DNA from: Pyrinomonadaceae bacterium
GTDB taxonomy: Bacteria > Acidobacteriota > Blastocatellia > Pyrinomonadales > Pyrinomonadaceae
Length of the DNA: 64,000 nt
Assembly: GCA_019694395.1 (NCBI GenBank)
Contig: JAIBCC010000002.1
Coordinates: 62,330 to 126,329, forward strand
Direction: 5' to 3'
Part shown: positions 36,526-45,442 of the stretch, in pieces
How the letters are laid out: every line of letters starts with the position of its first letter
How positions within the stretch are numbered: the first letter of the stretch is position 1
Notes under the pieces: model-generated
What the model was told of the DNA's origin: nothing
Seen by the model: the letters and a program-made list of their open reading frames with translations, nothing else
Database searches by the model: none
Program-made: the position numbers and the translations under genes

Positions 36526-36596
36526 TAATTTCACTGCCTTTATGTAAACCCACTATTTCCAGTAGATTACCTGACATTTATTCTTTCTTTTTTCTT

Positions 36597-36612
36597 TGGC
36601 ACAGAGTTTGTA
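36597..36612 (+). promoter_or_regulatory. Sigma-54 (-24/-12) promoter
   Basis: TGGCACAGAGTTTGTA fits the consensus TGGCAC-N5-TTGCA at ten of its eleven fixed bases (TTGTA for TTGCA). The expected transcript start, about 12 bases after the -12 element, is near 36622. That makes the ATG at 36646, not that at 36622, the usable start of the following gene. Together with the palindromes it predicts control by the neighbouring activator. Confidence 0.75.
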
Positions 36613-36645
36613 TTAAACAAAATGCCGATAAGGGTTATTAACAAT

Positions 36646-37848
36646 ATGTCAAAAACAGCCCCAATTAAAAAAGTCCTGATTGTTGATGATGAGAAACTAT
36701 TCCTGGCTAGTCTCCAGGAAGGAATGATGGAGTTTTCCGAAGAATTTGAAGTCATCACGGCTTTGAATGGGGAAAAAGCCCTGGAGGAGTTAGGGAGACA
36801 AAATATAGATTTGGTTGTCACCGATCTCAAAATGCCCGTGATGGACGGATTTCAGCTTTTGACTCAAATGATTTCTAAATACCCTGCCATTCCCACCATT
36901 GTTATTACGGCTTTTGGAACGCCTGATATTGAAAACAGATTACAGGAATTGGAAACTTTCGACTATTTAGAAAAACCCATCGATTTTAGTATATTGGCAG
37001 AAAAAATCAGAAAAGGGATCAAAAACAATTCGGACGGTCATTTACGCGGAATAATGCTGTTTAGTTTTCTGCAGTTAATTCAAATAGAACAAAAAAGCTG
37101 CGTATTAAAAATTTCTTCACACGAAAAGAACGGAACACTCTATTTTTACAAAGGAGAATTAATTGATGCAGTTTATTTGAGATTAAACGGAGAAGAAGCC
37201 GCACATAAAATTGTTTGTTGGGAAGACTCTGAAATTGAGATCATCAATACCAACAAACAGGTCAAAAGGCGAATTGATAAACCTTTGCAAAATCTGTTAA
37301 TGGATGCGGCTAAAGAACGTGACGAAGCAATTTTTCAAGGTGAAATGGAAGATAAATCGTCTTTTAGTGAAACCCAACAAAATTTAGAGAATTCTGTGAC
37401 AAATTTGTCTTTAGAAAAAAAACAAATCGAAGCCCAAACTTCGGAAAATTCACTTAATCAAACCAAAAAGGAGAAAACATTTACAATGGCAAACAATATA
37501 GAACAATCACTTAATGAGTTAATGGAAATTGATGGTGCAATGGCAGTTGCATTAGTTGATACCGAAAGCGGAATGGCTTTGGGAACAGCCGGCGGAGGAG
37601 TCAATCTTGATGTTGCCGCCGCCGGTAATACCGAAGTTGTTAAATCAAAACAAAAAGTAATGGCAAACCTCGGACTAAAAGACAAAATTGAAGATATATT
37701 AATTAGCCTCGGTTCGCAATATCATTTGATTCGTCCATTAAAAACTCATACAAATCTTTTCATTTACCTCGTTTTAGGCAGAGAAAAGAGTAATCTGGCT
37801 ATGGCTCGGTTTAAACTCTCGGATGTTGAAAATTGGGTTCAGGTTTAA
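36646..37848 (+). CDS. Receiver - DUF4388 - roadblock/LC7 signalling protein
   Basis: A 400-residue protein. Receiver domain, residues 1-115 (KKVLIVDDEKLFLASL; phospho-Asp in LVVTDLKMPVMDGF; DYLEKPIDF). DUF4388-like domain, about 125-220 (GIMLFSFLQLIQIEQKSCVL; GTLYFYKGELIDAVY). An acidic Gln/Glu-rich linker, then a roadblock/LC7 domain from residue 281 (SLNELMEIDGAMAVALVDTE; SGMALGTAGGGVNLDVAAAG). Roadblock proteins regulate small MglA-type GTPases. An AAGGAG 12 bases before the in-frame ATG at 37486 could start a separate 120-residue roadblock protein. The promoter upstream is of sigma-54 type. Confidence 0.88.
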   Translation: MSKTAPIKKVLIVDDEKLFLASLQEGMMEFSEEFEVITALNGEKALEELGRQNIDLVVTDLKMPVMDGFQLLTQMISKYPAIPTIVITAFGTPDIENRLQELETFDYLEKPIDFSILAEKIRKGIKNNSDGHLRGIMLFSFLQLIQIEQKSCVLKISSHEKNGTLYFYKGELIDAVYLRLNGEEAAHKIVCWEDSEIEIINTNKQVKRRIDKPLQNLLMDAAKERDEAIFQGEMEDKSSFSETQQNLENSVTNLSLEKKQIEAQTSENSLNQTKKEKTFTMANNIEQSLNELMEIDGAMAVALVDTESGMALGTAGGGVNLDVAAAGNTEVVKSKQKVMANLGLKDKIEDILISLGSQYHLIRPLKTHTNLFIYLVLGREKSNLAMARFKLSDVENWVQV

Positions 37849-37875
37849 ATTTTTAAGCCTTGAAAGTCCAACTTA

Positions 37876-37911
37876 AAAGGGGTTTGATTTTTTTCCAAAC
37901 CCCATTTTTTT
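37876..37911. terminator. Intrinsic terminator between convergent genes
   Basis: GGGGTTTG at 37879-37886 pairs with CAAACCCC at 37896-37903, a perfect 8-bp stem with a T-rich loop, with AAAA before it and ATTTTTTT after it. It can therefore end transcripts from both directions: the roadblock gene and the DUF4197 gene. Confidence 0.8.
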
Positions 37912-38701
37912 ATTTAAAGATTGCCCCGAATACTTTTTTCAAAATTGCAGAACCAGTTCCAATCGGATCTTTCCGGATTTTCTTTTCCTCTTCGGCAACC
38001 ATAAAAAATAATCCGTCAAGGGCTTTTTGCGTCACATAACCATCAATATCACTAGCATCCTGCCCGAATAATTTTCCGACGAAACCGTATTTTCCCATCA
38101 TATCTTTATATTTTTGGGTAACTCCGACCTCGTTGGTAAATTTTTCGACAATCGGACGAAATTTTCCCCGCAAAGTTTCTTCGCTGGTGCGACGGAAAAA
38201 TTGCGTTGCCGAATCGTCCTGACCACTGAAAAGGATTTTTCGCACATCATTGAAAGTCATTTGTTTAATTGAATCAAGAAAAACTTCAATTGCTACCGGA
38301 ACGGCTTTTTCGGCGGCATGGTTCATCGAAGCAACAAAATCATCAACAACTTTTCCCTGTCCGGCTAGACGCAAAACTTTTTCTACATTCTGCAATTTTT
38401 GCGGAAGCGGGATTTTTACTCTTGCATCATCCAAAAATCCGTTATCGCGCCCCAAAGTATTTACAGCAAACTTTACCCCGCTAAAAAGTGCTTCCTTTAA
38501 TCCGCCGGTAATTTCTGTATCGCTCAAATTTGTATTTGAAGCGGTTTGAGTATTATTTGTATTCGTATTGGAAACTGTGGTGGTGGAAGTAGTTGGCGTT
38601 TTGACTATTCTCGGTCTTTTCTTTTTCTTGCTTTGTGCCAATGCCCCGCCGGAAAAAGTAAAAAGCAAAATTCCAATCAATAAAATCTTTAATCCTTTCA
38701 T
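37910..38701 (-). CDS. DUF4197 family secreted protein
   Basis: A 263-residue protein with a signal peptide (ILLIGILLFTFSGGALAQ), then a Thr/Asn-rich linker and a helical domain of the DUF4197 type: GLKEALFSGVKFAVNTLGRD, FLDDARVKIPLPQKLQNVEK, GQDDSATQFFRRTSEETLRG, YVTQKALDGLFFMVAEEEKK. The family is periplasmic or lipoprotein and of unknown function. It overlaps the end of the upstream hydrolase gene by four bases, so both are co-transcribed. Confidence 0.88.
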   Translation of the reverse strand: MKGLKILLIGILLFTFSGGALAQSKKKKRPRIVKTPTTSTTTVSNTNTNNTQTASNTNLSDTEITGGLKEALFSGVKFAVNTLGRDNGFLDDARVKIPLPQKLQNVEKVLRLAGQGKVVDDFVASMNHAAEKAVPVAIEVFLDSIKQMTFNDVRKILFSGQDDSATQFFRRTSEETLRGKFRPIVEKFTNEVGVTQKYKDMMGKYGFVGKLFGQDASDIDGYVTQKALDGLFFMVAEEEKKIRKDPIGTGSAILKKVFGAIFK

Positions 38702-39567
38702 TTGGTTTCTCCTCGTAATGCTTTTTCAAAAAATTCTAAAACTTTTTGCTCATAAGTTTCGGGGGCAACTTTTAACAAATCTCCATGTTCCGCCTTGGGA
38801 ACAATCCAAAGGTCTTTTGGTTGATTGGCAGTTTCAAAAAGTTGTCTGCTTTCTTCCAAAGTTGTGTGGTGGTCATTTTCTCCAACAATAAAAAATAAAG
38901 GGCAATTTACACTTTTAATCTTGTCTAAAGGACGCAAATCATTAACCGTCACACCTAACCGAATTGGAAATTGATAGGTCAAAAGCGGTGAAAGATTATC
39001 CGCGCCTTTGAAAAGCCATAAATTTAGACGGTTTTCGATTGCTTTTTGAATCGCAGGATAAACCATTTCCAGAATAAGGGCGTCAACTTTTTGCGGTTCA
39101 TTTTGCAATAGAAAAGCCGCACCCCCCATCGAAATTCCCATCACTCCAATTTTTTCATTGGGAAATTTTTCCTTGATAAATTTCAATGAAGCATTTGCAT
39201 CACGGCTTTCCAAATATCCGAAAGTCAATTGTTTTCCCTCACTTTCGCCGCTTCCTTGGAAATCAAAAGCCAAAACGGAATAACCCGCCTTTCGTAAAAA
39301 TCTGATTCGTTCTACCAATGACAAACGATTTGACCGCACCCCGTGCATTAAAACAATTGCACCTTTTCCCGATTCGCCTTTTACTAGCCAGCCTTTTATT
39401 TGTGTTCCCGAATCACTGGAGAATTCGACATTTTCACAAAATAAATCATTTGGGCAATTTCCAATGGAAGTTTGAGCCGGTGCAGTTAATGAATTTCCCG
39501 CAAACCAGGCTAAGCCAATAATTATCAGCGGAATTAAAATTAACAACGTAATTAAAAGTTTTTTCAT
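38698..39567 (-). CDS. Membrane-anchored alpha/beta hydrolase
   Basis: A 289-residue protein with one N-terminal hydrophobic anchor (LLITLLILIPLIIIGLAWFA). The hydrolase fold has the oxyanion region VLMHGVRSNRLSLVERI, the nucleophile in VMGISMGGAAFLL, the Asp in IVGENDHHTTLEE and the His in KAEHGDLLKV. It looks like the BD-FAE/YqkD-type serine hydrolases acting at the membrane. Substrate unknown. Its stop overlaps the start of the DUF4197 gene (ATGA). Confidence 0.88.
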   Translation of the reverse strand: MKKLLITLLILIPLIIIGLAWFAGNSLTAPAQTSIGNCPNDLFCENVEFSSDSGTQIKGWLVKGESGKGAIVLMHGVRSNRLSLVERIRFLRKAGYSVLAFDFQGSGESEGKQLTFGYLESRDANASLKFIKEKFPNEKIGVMGISMGGAAFLLQNEPQKVDALILEMVYPAIQKAIENRLNLWLFKGADNLSPLLTYQFPIRLGVTVNDLRPLDKIKSVNCPLFFIVGENDHHTTLEESRQLFETANQPKDLWIVPKAEHGDLLKVAPETYEQKVLEFFEKALRGETK

Positions 39568-39602
39568 TAGTTCGATACGTTTTTTTTCATTTCAGTATTT
39601 TT

Positions 39603-39650
39603 GTAAAAAAGGCAAACAGAGAAGAATATTCTCCCCCTTTGCCTTTTTAC
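39603..39650 (-). terminator. Intrinsic terminator after gpmA
   Basis: On the minus strand GTAAAAAGGCAAA pairs with TTTGCCTTTTTTAC, followed by an A/T-rich tail. The symmetrical T/A runs mean it could work in both directions, but the gene ending here is gpmA. Confidence 0.7.
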
Positions 39651-39663
39651 GTTTTATTTCTAT

Positions 39664-40404
39664 TTATTTTGCTTTTCCCTGATTAGCGACTGCTTCCTGT
39701 GCGGCTTTTATTGCTTCGGCATCTCCGAGATAATAGCTTTTGATCGGTTTCAAATTTTCATCTAATTCATAAACCAATGGAACGCCTGTCGGAATATTTA
39801 GATTAACGATTTCGTCATCCGAAATATTGTCCAGATATTTGACCAATGAACGTAAAGAATTCCCGTGCGCGGCAACGATAACTTTTTTACCTGCTTTAAT
39901 TGCCGGTGCAATTTCGCTTTCCCAATACGGGACGACCCGGGCAACGGTGTCTTTCAAACATTCGGTTTCGGGAAAATCGGGAACATTCTTGTATTTTGTT
40001 AAATTTCCCTCGTATCGTTCATCTTCTTTTGACATTGGCGGTGGTGGAATATCATAGCTTCTTCGCCAAACTTTTACCTGATCGTCGCCAAACTTTTGAG
40101 CAGTTTCGGCTTTGTTCAAACCTTGCAAATCACCATAATGTCGTTCATTTAATTTCCAGGAATTAACGATTGGAATCCACATCAGATCCATTTCATCCAA
40201 AATTGTCCAAAGTGTCCTGATTGCACGTTTCAAGACAGAAGTATAAGCCACATCAAAAACGAAACCTTCTTTTTCGAGTAATTCTCCGGCGGCTTTTGCT
40301 TCCTCACGACCTTTTTCTGAAAGGTCCACATCCTTAAAACCTGTAAAACGATTTTCTTTGTTCCAAACACTTTCACCGTGTCTGATTAAAACTAATTTAT
40401 ACAT
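39664..40404 (-). CDS. gpmA: 2,3-bisphosphoglycerate-dependent phosphoglycerate mutase
   Basis: A 246-residue histidine phosphatase of the dPGM type, interconverting 3- and 2-phosphoglycerate in glycolysis. The phosphorylated His is in [34 protein letters not shown] is diagnostic of GpmA; the second catalytic His is in [18 protein letters not shown]. The start is placed at the ATG giving [11 protein letters not shown]; an ATG eight codons upstream is also possible. It is a single-gene unit with its own terminator. Confidence 0.96.
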   Translation of the reverse strand: MYKLVLIRHGESVWNKENRFTGFKDVDLSEKGREEAKAAGELLEKEGFVFDVAYTSVLKRAIRTLWTILDEMDLMWIPIVNSWKLNERHYGDLQGLNKAETAQKFGDDQVKVWRRSYDIPPPPMSKEDERYEGNLTKYKNVPDFPETECLKDTVARVVPYWESEIAPAIKAGKKVIVAAHGNSLRSLVKYLDNISDDEIVNLNIPTGVPLVYELDENLKPIKSYYLGDAEAIKAAQEAVANQGKAK

Positions 40405-40494
40405 AAATTTATAAGTTCCAAATTTCAAGTCTAACGTCTAAAGTCTTTTGAATTATTAAACTCGAAAATCGTTTTTCTCACAAGTTTCAAAAGA

Positions 40495-40526
40495 AAAAAG
40501 CGGCACGAAACTTGTAACCGCTTTTA
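40495..40526 (-). terminator. Intrinsic terminator after the GerMN gene
   Basis: AAAAGCGG (from 40496) pairs with CCGCTTTT (ending 40525), loop about 14 bases, followed on the minus strand by T-rich sequence. Confidence 0.6.
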
Positions 40527-40551
40527 CCTTTTAATTTTTAACTTTTAACTT

Positions 40552-41655
40552 TTAATTTGAGCTGCATTTAGGAATTTGCGGCGTAACATCAAAAGCGTTT
40601 CCGGTTCCACCGACCTCGCAAATTTCAACTTTTTTAACGGTTGGAAATTGGGTGGCTGTGCCTGTAACGGCTTCTAAAAACATTTTCCCGGCATAACCCA
40701 TCTTTTTATTTTTTACCTTCGGTTGAGAAAATTTGATAGTGGCGACTCCGTTTCGCAGAACGACGCCTTCAAATTTCATTCCGAAAACAGCAGATTCCCA
40801 ACCCGTCTGTTTTTCATAGTCAGTTGCTCCCGCAAATAAAGATTCAAGGGCAACTTTCAAAGGTGAAAATGTTTTGGGAAATTCCCTTCCGACGCGCATC
40901 AGAAAATATTCCTTTCCATCGGGAACTTTATCGTTTGGTCGCCACAAGTAAATGATTAAATTACTGTATTTTCTTTCATATTCTTTGCCGTATTCCTCGT
41001 TTGTCGGGTTGTAAATAACTTTATTTTTGAGAACTTCTTTCAAATCAAAAGTTGCAGTTTTCTCAGGATTAACTTTCGTAGGTTTGGCAAACGCGTTCTG
41101 GCTTTTGGTGGTATCCCATTCTCTGGCTTCATTGATGGCATCCCAATCTTCTTCTTTGTAATAGGCGAGCGTTATTTTATCTCCTTTGATTTCAGTTAAT
41201 TCAGCAAGGTGTTCGTCTAACACTTCACCGCGTTTCGGATCAACCACCGCAATATATGAACCGCCAAGTCCGCCATCGCCCATACTGACAACTAGGGCAA
41301 TTGAACCATTACTTAAACGAACCTCGGACAATCCGGTGGTAAAAGTATGTTCCGCCATAATTTGCCGGATTTTGCCCGTTTTCACATCGTAAATCGAAAG
41401 CGAAACTCCTTCCCCTTCAAATCCGCGTGATCTGTCCGGCATTGCAAAAACAACGGCTTTTCCGTCATCAATTATCCAAGCATCAACTGCCGTGTTAGAA
41501 ATTTTGCGGGCTTTTCCGCCAACTGTGACAAAAAGCCGTCCACCAAGGTAATCTTCCCTATCATTTTTAATCTCAATTTTGGTAGCTTTTTGTCCAAAAA
41601 TTGAAATTGATAAACAGATAATAAATCCAATTAAAAGTAATGTTGTTCGCTTCAT
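40552..41655 (-). CDS. Secreted GerMN-domain protein
   Basis: A 367-residue protein with a signal peptide (LLLIGFIICLSISIFGQ). Residues 25-200 form a propeller- or beta-rich part (AVVFAMPDRSRGFEGEGVSL, ALVVSMGDGGLGGSYIAVVD). The C-terminal 120 residues match the GerMN sporulation/germination domain (LMRVGREFPKTFSPLKVALE, NGVATIKFSQPKV, TATQFPTVKKVEICEVGG). In non-sporulating bacteria GerMN domains are found in envelope proteins of unclear role. It stands alone behind a terminator. Confidence 0.8.
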   Translation of the reverse strand: MKRTTLLLIGFIICLSISIFGQKATKIEIKNDREDYLGGRLFVTVGGKARKISNTAVDAWIIDDGKAVVFAMPDRSRGFEGEGVSLSIYDVKTGKIRQIMAEHTFTTGLSEVRLSNGSIALVVSMGDGGLGGSYIAVVDPKRGEVLDEHLAELTEIKGDKITLAYYKEEDWDAINEAREWDTTKSQNAFAKPTKVNPEKTATFDLKEVLKNKVIYNPTNEEYGKEYERKYSNLIIYLWRPNDKVPDGKEYFLMRVGREFPKTFSPLKVALESLFAGATDYEKQTGWESAVFGMKFEGVVLRNGVATIKFSQPKVKNKKMGYAGKMFLEAVTGTATQFPTVKKVEICEVGGTGNAFDVTPQIPKCSSN

Positions 41656-41748
41656 AAAGGTTGCTTTCTCCTAAACTTAGACGCTTGGGATTCTAATTTT
41701 TGCCCAAGCCACTCCATTTACTAATGCGAAATTATAGGGTAAAAACTA

Positions 41749-43053
41749 TCATTTGTTTGCCAAAACTTTTTGCGCTTCGCCGACTAAATAAAGTGAGCCA
41801 GTCACGCAAATTAAAGAATGGTCAGTCACAGGATGATTTGCAGAAAAATGTCGGGCAATATCAATTGCATCAGCTACATTTGGGATTAGAAGAATTTTCT
41901 TTTCATCAATTATCTTTTCAGCAATTTCATTAAGTTCTTCGACAGTTGCGGCGCGTGGGTTATTGGGTTGAGTTAAAATCAAATCTTCCGCCAATGGAAA
42001 AAGGATTTCGGCAATTTCAGAGATTTGTTTATCTTTCATCGCGCCGAAAATTAAAACAATTTTTGCGCCGGAATAATATTTTTCAAGATGATTTTTCAGA
42101 GCTTTTGCACCCGCAATGTTATGCGCTCCGTCGAACAGGATTCCTTTGTAAAATTCTAAGCGTCCTTTGTGAGTTGCGGTTTCTAAACCAATCCAAATAT
42201 TTTGACTGGAAATTTTGAAACCATATTCATTCAAGATTTCAGCCAATGCAATTGCAACAGCAGCGTTTTCGGTTTGATGAGTTCCTTCTAAACCTAACAT
42301 AATGTCAGGATAATTACCTTTTTCGGTTTTGAAAGAAGTCGAAATTATTGAATTCCCAGCGTCTCTATGTTCTTTAGTTTTTATGTTTTTAGTTGCCCAA
42401 ATCGGCTCAACTCCAATCTCTAAACATCTGCCTTTAATAACTTTTTCGGCTTCGGGTTGTTGTTTTGAAATTACAACTTTTTGTTTAGAAGAATTGATAA
42501 TTGCGGCTTTTTCTCCGGCGATTTCGGTCAAAGTTTCGCCTAAATATTGCTGATGATCGTAATCAATCGGCGTAATAGCGACGATTTCGGCATTAGCAGC
42601 GGTTGTCGCGTCTAATCGTCCTCCTAATCCTGTTTCTAAAATAGCTAAATCAACTCCGTTTTCGGCAAATGCTAAAAGCGCAATGGCTGTAATTTGTTCA
42701 AAAAAAGTAGCATAGAGTTTTTCCGATTCAGTAATTTCCCTAACTCTGGTTGCATATTCGGCAAAATCTTTTTCCGTAATTGCCTGACCATCAATTTTGA
42801 TTCTTTCGGTAATTGAAACCAAATGCGGTGAAGTATAAAGACCCGTTTTTATTCCCGCAGAACGGCAGATTGAATCTAAAAAAGCACAAGTTGAGCCTTT
42901 CCCGTTTGTTCCGGCAACTTGAACTTTTAAATAATAATTTTGGGGATTTTCTAATGCTTGTAATAGTCTTTTCGGATTTTCTAAACCGAGCTTCATTGCC
43001 GAAACTTCATTGCCGAGCGAGTAAAGATATTTGACGGATTCTTCAAAATTCAT
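41749..43053 (-). CDS. folC: Folylpolyglutamate synthase / dihydrofolate synthase
   Basis: A 434-residue enzyme of the Mur ligase superfamily that adds glutamate to dihydropteroate and folates. The ATP site is VAGTNGKGSTCAFLDSIC; ETGLGGRLDATTAAN and TPIDYDHQQYLGETLTEIAG are FolC signatures; the C-terminal domain has ILFDGAHNIAGAKALKNHL. It overlaps the end of the upstream membrane gene by four bases, placing it in an operon with a sigma factor, an odd but plausible arrangement. Confidence 0.96.
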   Translation of the reverse strand: MNFEESVKYLYSLGNEVSAMKLGLENPKRLLQALENPQNYYLKVQVAGTNGKGSTCAFLDSICRSAGIKTGLYTSPHLVSITERIKIDGQAITEKDFAEYATRVREITESEKLYATFFEQITAIALLAFAENGVDLAILETGLGGRLDATTAANAEIVAITPIDYDHQQYLGETLTEIAGEKAAIINSSKQKVVISKQQPEAEKVIKGRCLEIGVEPIWATKNIKTKEHRDAGNSIISTSFKTEKGNYPDIMLGLEGTHQTENAAVAIALAEILNEYGFKISSQNIWIGLETATHKGRLEFYKGILFDGAHNIAGAKALKNHLEKYYSGAKIVLIFGAMKDKQISEIAEILFPLAEDLILTQPNNPRAATVEELNEIAEKIIDEKKILLIPNVADAIDIARHFSANHPVTDHSLICVTGSLYLVGEAQKVLANK

Positions 43054-43622
43054 GGTGATTCATTTAATTGTCGCAATAAATCCTCAATTTCGTCTAGGAA
43101 AGGCTTATAAGCAATCCGCAGCCAAATCTCAACAAAAATAACAACAACAACTTCGACTAAAATTAAAATGTTCAAAAATGGGCGAGGATTTTGTAACATT
43201 TGATCCCAGGAAGTAAAGACAATTAAACTCAAAAGCAGTAAAATTGGAGCGCAAATCCAGCTCAAATATCGGTTTCTTTGGAAATAACCACGCAAATATT
43301 TTCTTTTTGTTTGTAAAATTTCGCGCAAATTTTCATGGTTTTGAAAATCCATTTCAATTTGATTAATTCTTTTTAATTCCCACAAATACCAAACCCAAAT
43401 CAATATTAAAAAAGGAGTTAAAAACAGAACTTTCGGATTAAAATAAAAGATGGGTAATAATGCCGCATAAACAATAAAACACACGATTACTTCTTTTTTG
43501 AATCGTTTTTTGAGTTTATTTTGAGAGGCGATTGATTTTTGTTTGATAACTTCAAAATCAATTTTATTCACCGAAACTTTTTCGCTTTTTTGCCAAATCG
43601 CTTTTAATTCATTTTCGTCCAT
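43050..43622 (-). CDS. Membrane protein paired with a sigma factor (possible anti-sigma)
   Basis: A 190-residue protein. A soluble N-terminal stretch of about 45 residues (MDENELKAIWQKSEKVSVNK) precedes two adjacent hydrophobic segments, and two more lie at about residues 118-160. The gene starts in the stop codon of the ECF sigma factor gene (TAATG), so production is coupled. Its position and the soluble N-terminal stretch suggest an anti-sigma role, but it lacks the zinc-binding motif of ZAS anti-sigma factors, so the role is inferred. Confidence 0.7.
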   Translation of the reverse strand: MDENELKAIWQKSEKVSVNKIDFEVIKQKSIASQNKLKKRFKKEVIVCFIVYAALLPIFYFNPKVLFLTPFLILIWVWYLWELKRINQIEMDFQNHENLREILQTKRKYLRGYFQRNRYLSWICAPILLLLSLIVFTSWDQMLQNPRPFLNILILVEVVVVIFVEIWLRIAYKPFLDEIEDLLRQLNESP

Positions 43623-44095
43623 TACGATAACCTCTCAATAAGTTTTTGTTTGAGCCGCATCAATCTGGTGGCGACATTGGTTTTGGAAATGCCGAGGATT
43701 TGGGCGGTTTCTTCATAGGATTTTTCGTCCAAATATAAGCTGACGATGGCGCGGTCAATCGGTTTTAATTCTCTGATTGCCTGATAAAGCCTTTTTAATT
43801 GCACGTCTTTTTCATTTTCAAATTCAAAATGAACACTGATTTTTTCTTCCAAAGGAACATAGCGTTTGAATTTGTTCGTGCGGGTGCGAAAGTTGAGTGC
43901 GGTATTGATACAAATTCGATAAAGCCAGGTCGAAAGCTGCGAATCCCCGCGAAAATTCGGCAAAGACCGCCAGATTTGGATCATCATTTCCTGAAAAATT
44001 TCTTCATATTCAGATTCGTTATTTGAATAAATGCGGCATAATTTATGCAAAATTCCTGCATTTTCCCGAATAGTTTGTTCAAAATCAATCGCCAT
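43622..44095 (-). CDS. ECF-type RNA polymerase sigma factor
   Basis: A 157-residue sigma-70 family protein with only regions 2 and 4. Region 2: NESEYEEIFQEMMIQIWRSL, then LSTWLYRICINTALNFRTR. Region 4: ELKPIDRAIVSLYLDEKSYE, then ILGISKTNVATRLMRLKQK. It would redirect RNA polymerase in response to an envelope or other signal. The gene precedes its likely partner, the 190-residue membrane protein, and folC. A 12-bp inverted repeat spans 44148-44234 upstream. Confidence 0.92.
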   Translation of the reverse strand: MAIDFEQTIRENAGILHKLCRIYSNNESEYEEIFQEMMIQIWRSLPNFRGDSQLSTWLYRICINTALNFRTRTNKFKRYVPLEEKISVHFEFENEKDVQLKRLYQAIRELKPIDRAIVSLYLDEKSYEETAQILGISKTNVATRLMRLKQKLIERLS

Positions 44096-44147
44096 TTCCG
44101 AATCAATTAGTTGTTATAATTAAAACAAAATCACAGTTTTTTAAAGA

Positions 44148-44234
44148 AATTCACAGGGACGGAGGGGATAAGTGAGATTTTGAAAAAGACATAATCAGGT
44201 AAATCCCATTTAATCCCCTTTATCCCTGTGAATT
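44148..44234. repeat. Palindromic intergenic element, CACAGGGA type
   Basis: AATTCACAGGGA at 44148-44159 and TCCCTGTGAATT at 44223-44234 are perfectly complementary over 12 bases. Inside them GGGGAT (left) and AATCCC/ATCCCC (right) extend the symmetry. It lies between the divergent sigma factor and TraB-like genes. It has the same layout as 47448-47530 and 6974-7057 but a different sequence. Confidence 0.7.
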
Positions 44235-44331
44235 ATTTTTCTAAATTTTGTGACTTTTTTAGCTAAACTTTTACTAATGTGAATGAATTGAAGAAATTCT
44301 TCAAAAACAATTTTACCAACGGAGTTTTATT

Positions 44332-45222
44332 ATGAAAAAAATCTTGTCATTATTTGCCCTATTTTTAGCTTTCATTGCCTTTAATTTTAATGCTTTAGCG
44401 CAAACCGCCAAACCTGTGGAAGCTCGCGGTTTGCTTTACAAAATCAGCGGCAAAAATCTGGAAAAACCGTCCTACATTTACGGCACAATTCACATTATTT
44501 GCCAAAATGATATGTTCGGAATGGACAAATTAAAAGAATATATTTCGCAAAGCAATCAAGTTTTGATGGAACTTGATCTGGACGATCCAGCCACAATGCA
44601 GGCGATGACAGGCAATCTGGCAATGCCGGATGGGAAAACTTTGAAAGATTATTTGACCGATGAACAATATGCTAAAGTTGATGAAATGTTCAAAAAATAC
44701 ACAGGAATTTCGGTGGATTTGGTTAAAAGTTATCGTCCGATGCTTTCGTCGGTTATGATTTCCACCAGTCCAAAAGCAATAAACTGTCAGGCACCGGGTT
44801 CATACGATTTGACCTTTTCCCAATTTGCGGCTAGTAAAAAAATCCCCGTGTTAGGATTGGAAAGTGTTAATGAACAGTTTGAAGCAATTGACAAAAAACC
44901 GATGGCAACTCAAGCCAAAGAGCTTTATGAAATGGCTCTTGATCCGAACAAAGCTATTATGCAAATGGCTGAAATGCTGGAGATCTATAAAGAACAGGAT
45001 TCCGAAAAACTCTACAAATTCACAAACGGAAATTTAGGTGAAGTCGAATTTGAGAAGGTTATGCTGGATAACAGAAACGCAAATTGGATTCCGAAAATTG
45101 AAAAAGCCATTGCTGAAAAAACAACTTTTATTGCAGTTGGCGGCGGACATCTCGGCGGAGAAAATGGCGTTTTGAATCGGTTGAAAAAACAAGGCTACAC
45201 TATTGAAGCAATCAAGTTTTAA
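44332..45222 (+). CDS. TraB/GumN family protein
   Basis: A 296-residue secreted protein with a signal peptide (FALFLAFIAFNFNALAQ). The TraB/GumN motifs are KPSYIYGTIHIICQND at the start, then LMELDLDDPATMQAM, and the final IAVGGGHLGGENGVLNRLKK. The paired GxxH motifs suggest a metal-dependent hydrolase related to the Tiki proteases; most bacterial members are uncharacterised. It has an AACGGAG ribosome binding site and a terminator 23 bases after the stop. Confidence 0.92.
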   Translation: MKKILSLFALFLAFIAFNFNALAQTAKPVEARGLLYKISGKNLEKPSYIYGTIHIICQNDMFGMDKLKEYISQSNQVLMELDLDDPATMQAMTGNLAMPDGKTLKDYLTDEQYAKVDEMFKKYTGISVDLVKSYRPMLSSVMISTSPKAINCQAPGSYDLTFSQFAASKKIPVLGLESVNEQFEAIDKKPMATQAKELYEMALDPNKAIMQMAEMLEIYKEQDSEKLYKFTNGNLGEVEFEKVMLDNRNANWIPKIEKAIAEKTTFIAVGGGHLGGENGVLNRLKKQGYTIEAIKF

Positions 45223-45244
45223 TTTTCAAAATCATTTTTTTTTC

Positions 45245-45281
45245 AAAAGCAGTCAGATTTTTCAGGCTGCTTTTCATTTTT
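45245..45281 (+). terminator. Intrinsic terminator after the TraB-like gene
   Basis: AAAAGCAGTC at 45245 pairs with GGCTGCTTTT ending at 45274, followed by CATTTTTTT. Confidence 0.75.
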
Positions 45282-45442
45282 TTAAACAATTTCAGTTCAA
45301 CGCTTTAAAGCTTTTTCAAAAAAATTTTCTGAAAATTTTGCAAGAATATTTCCGCTATCCCGTTCACCAATCAAACAACGTTAGACAAATTCCGCAATTT
45401 TGAATTTGATTAATTAAACAAAAACATAACAGGAGAAATTTA

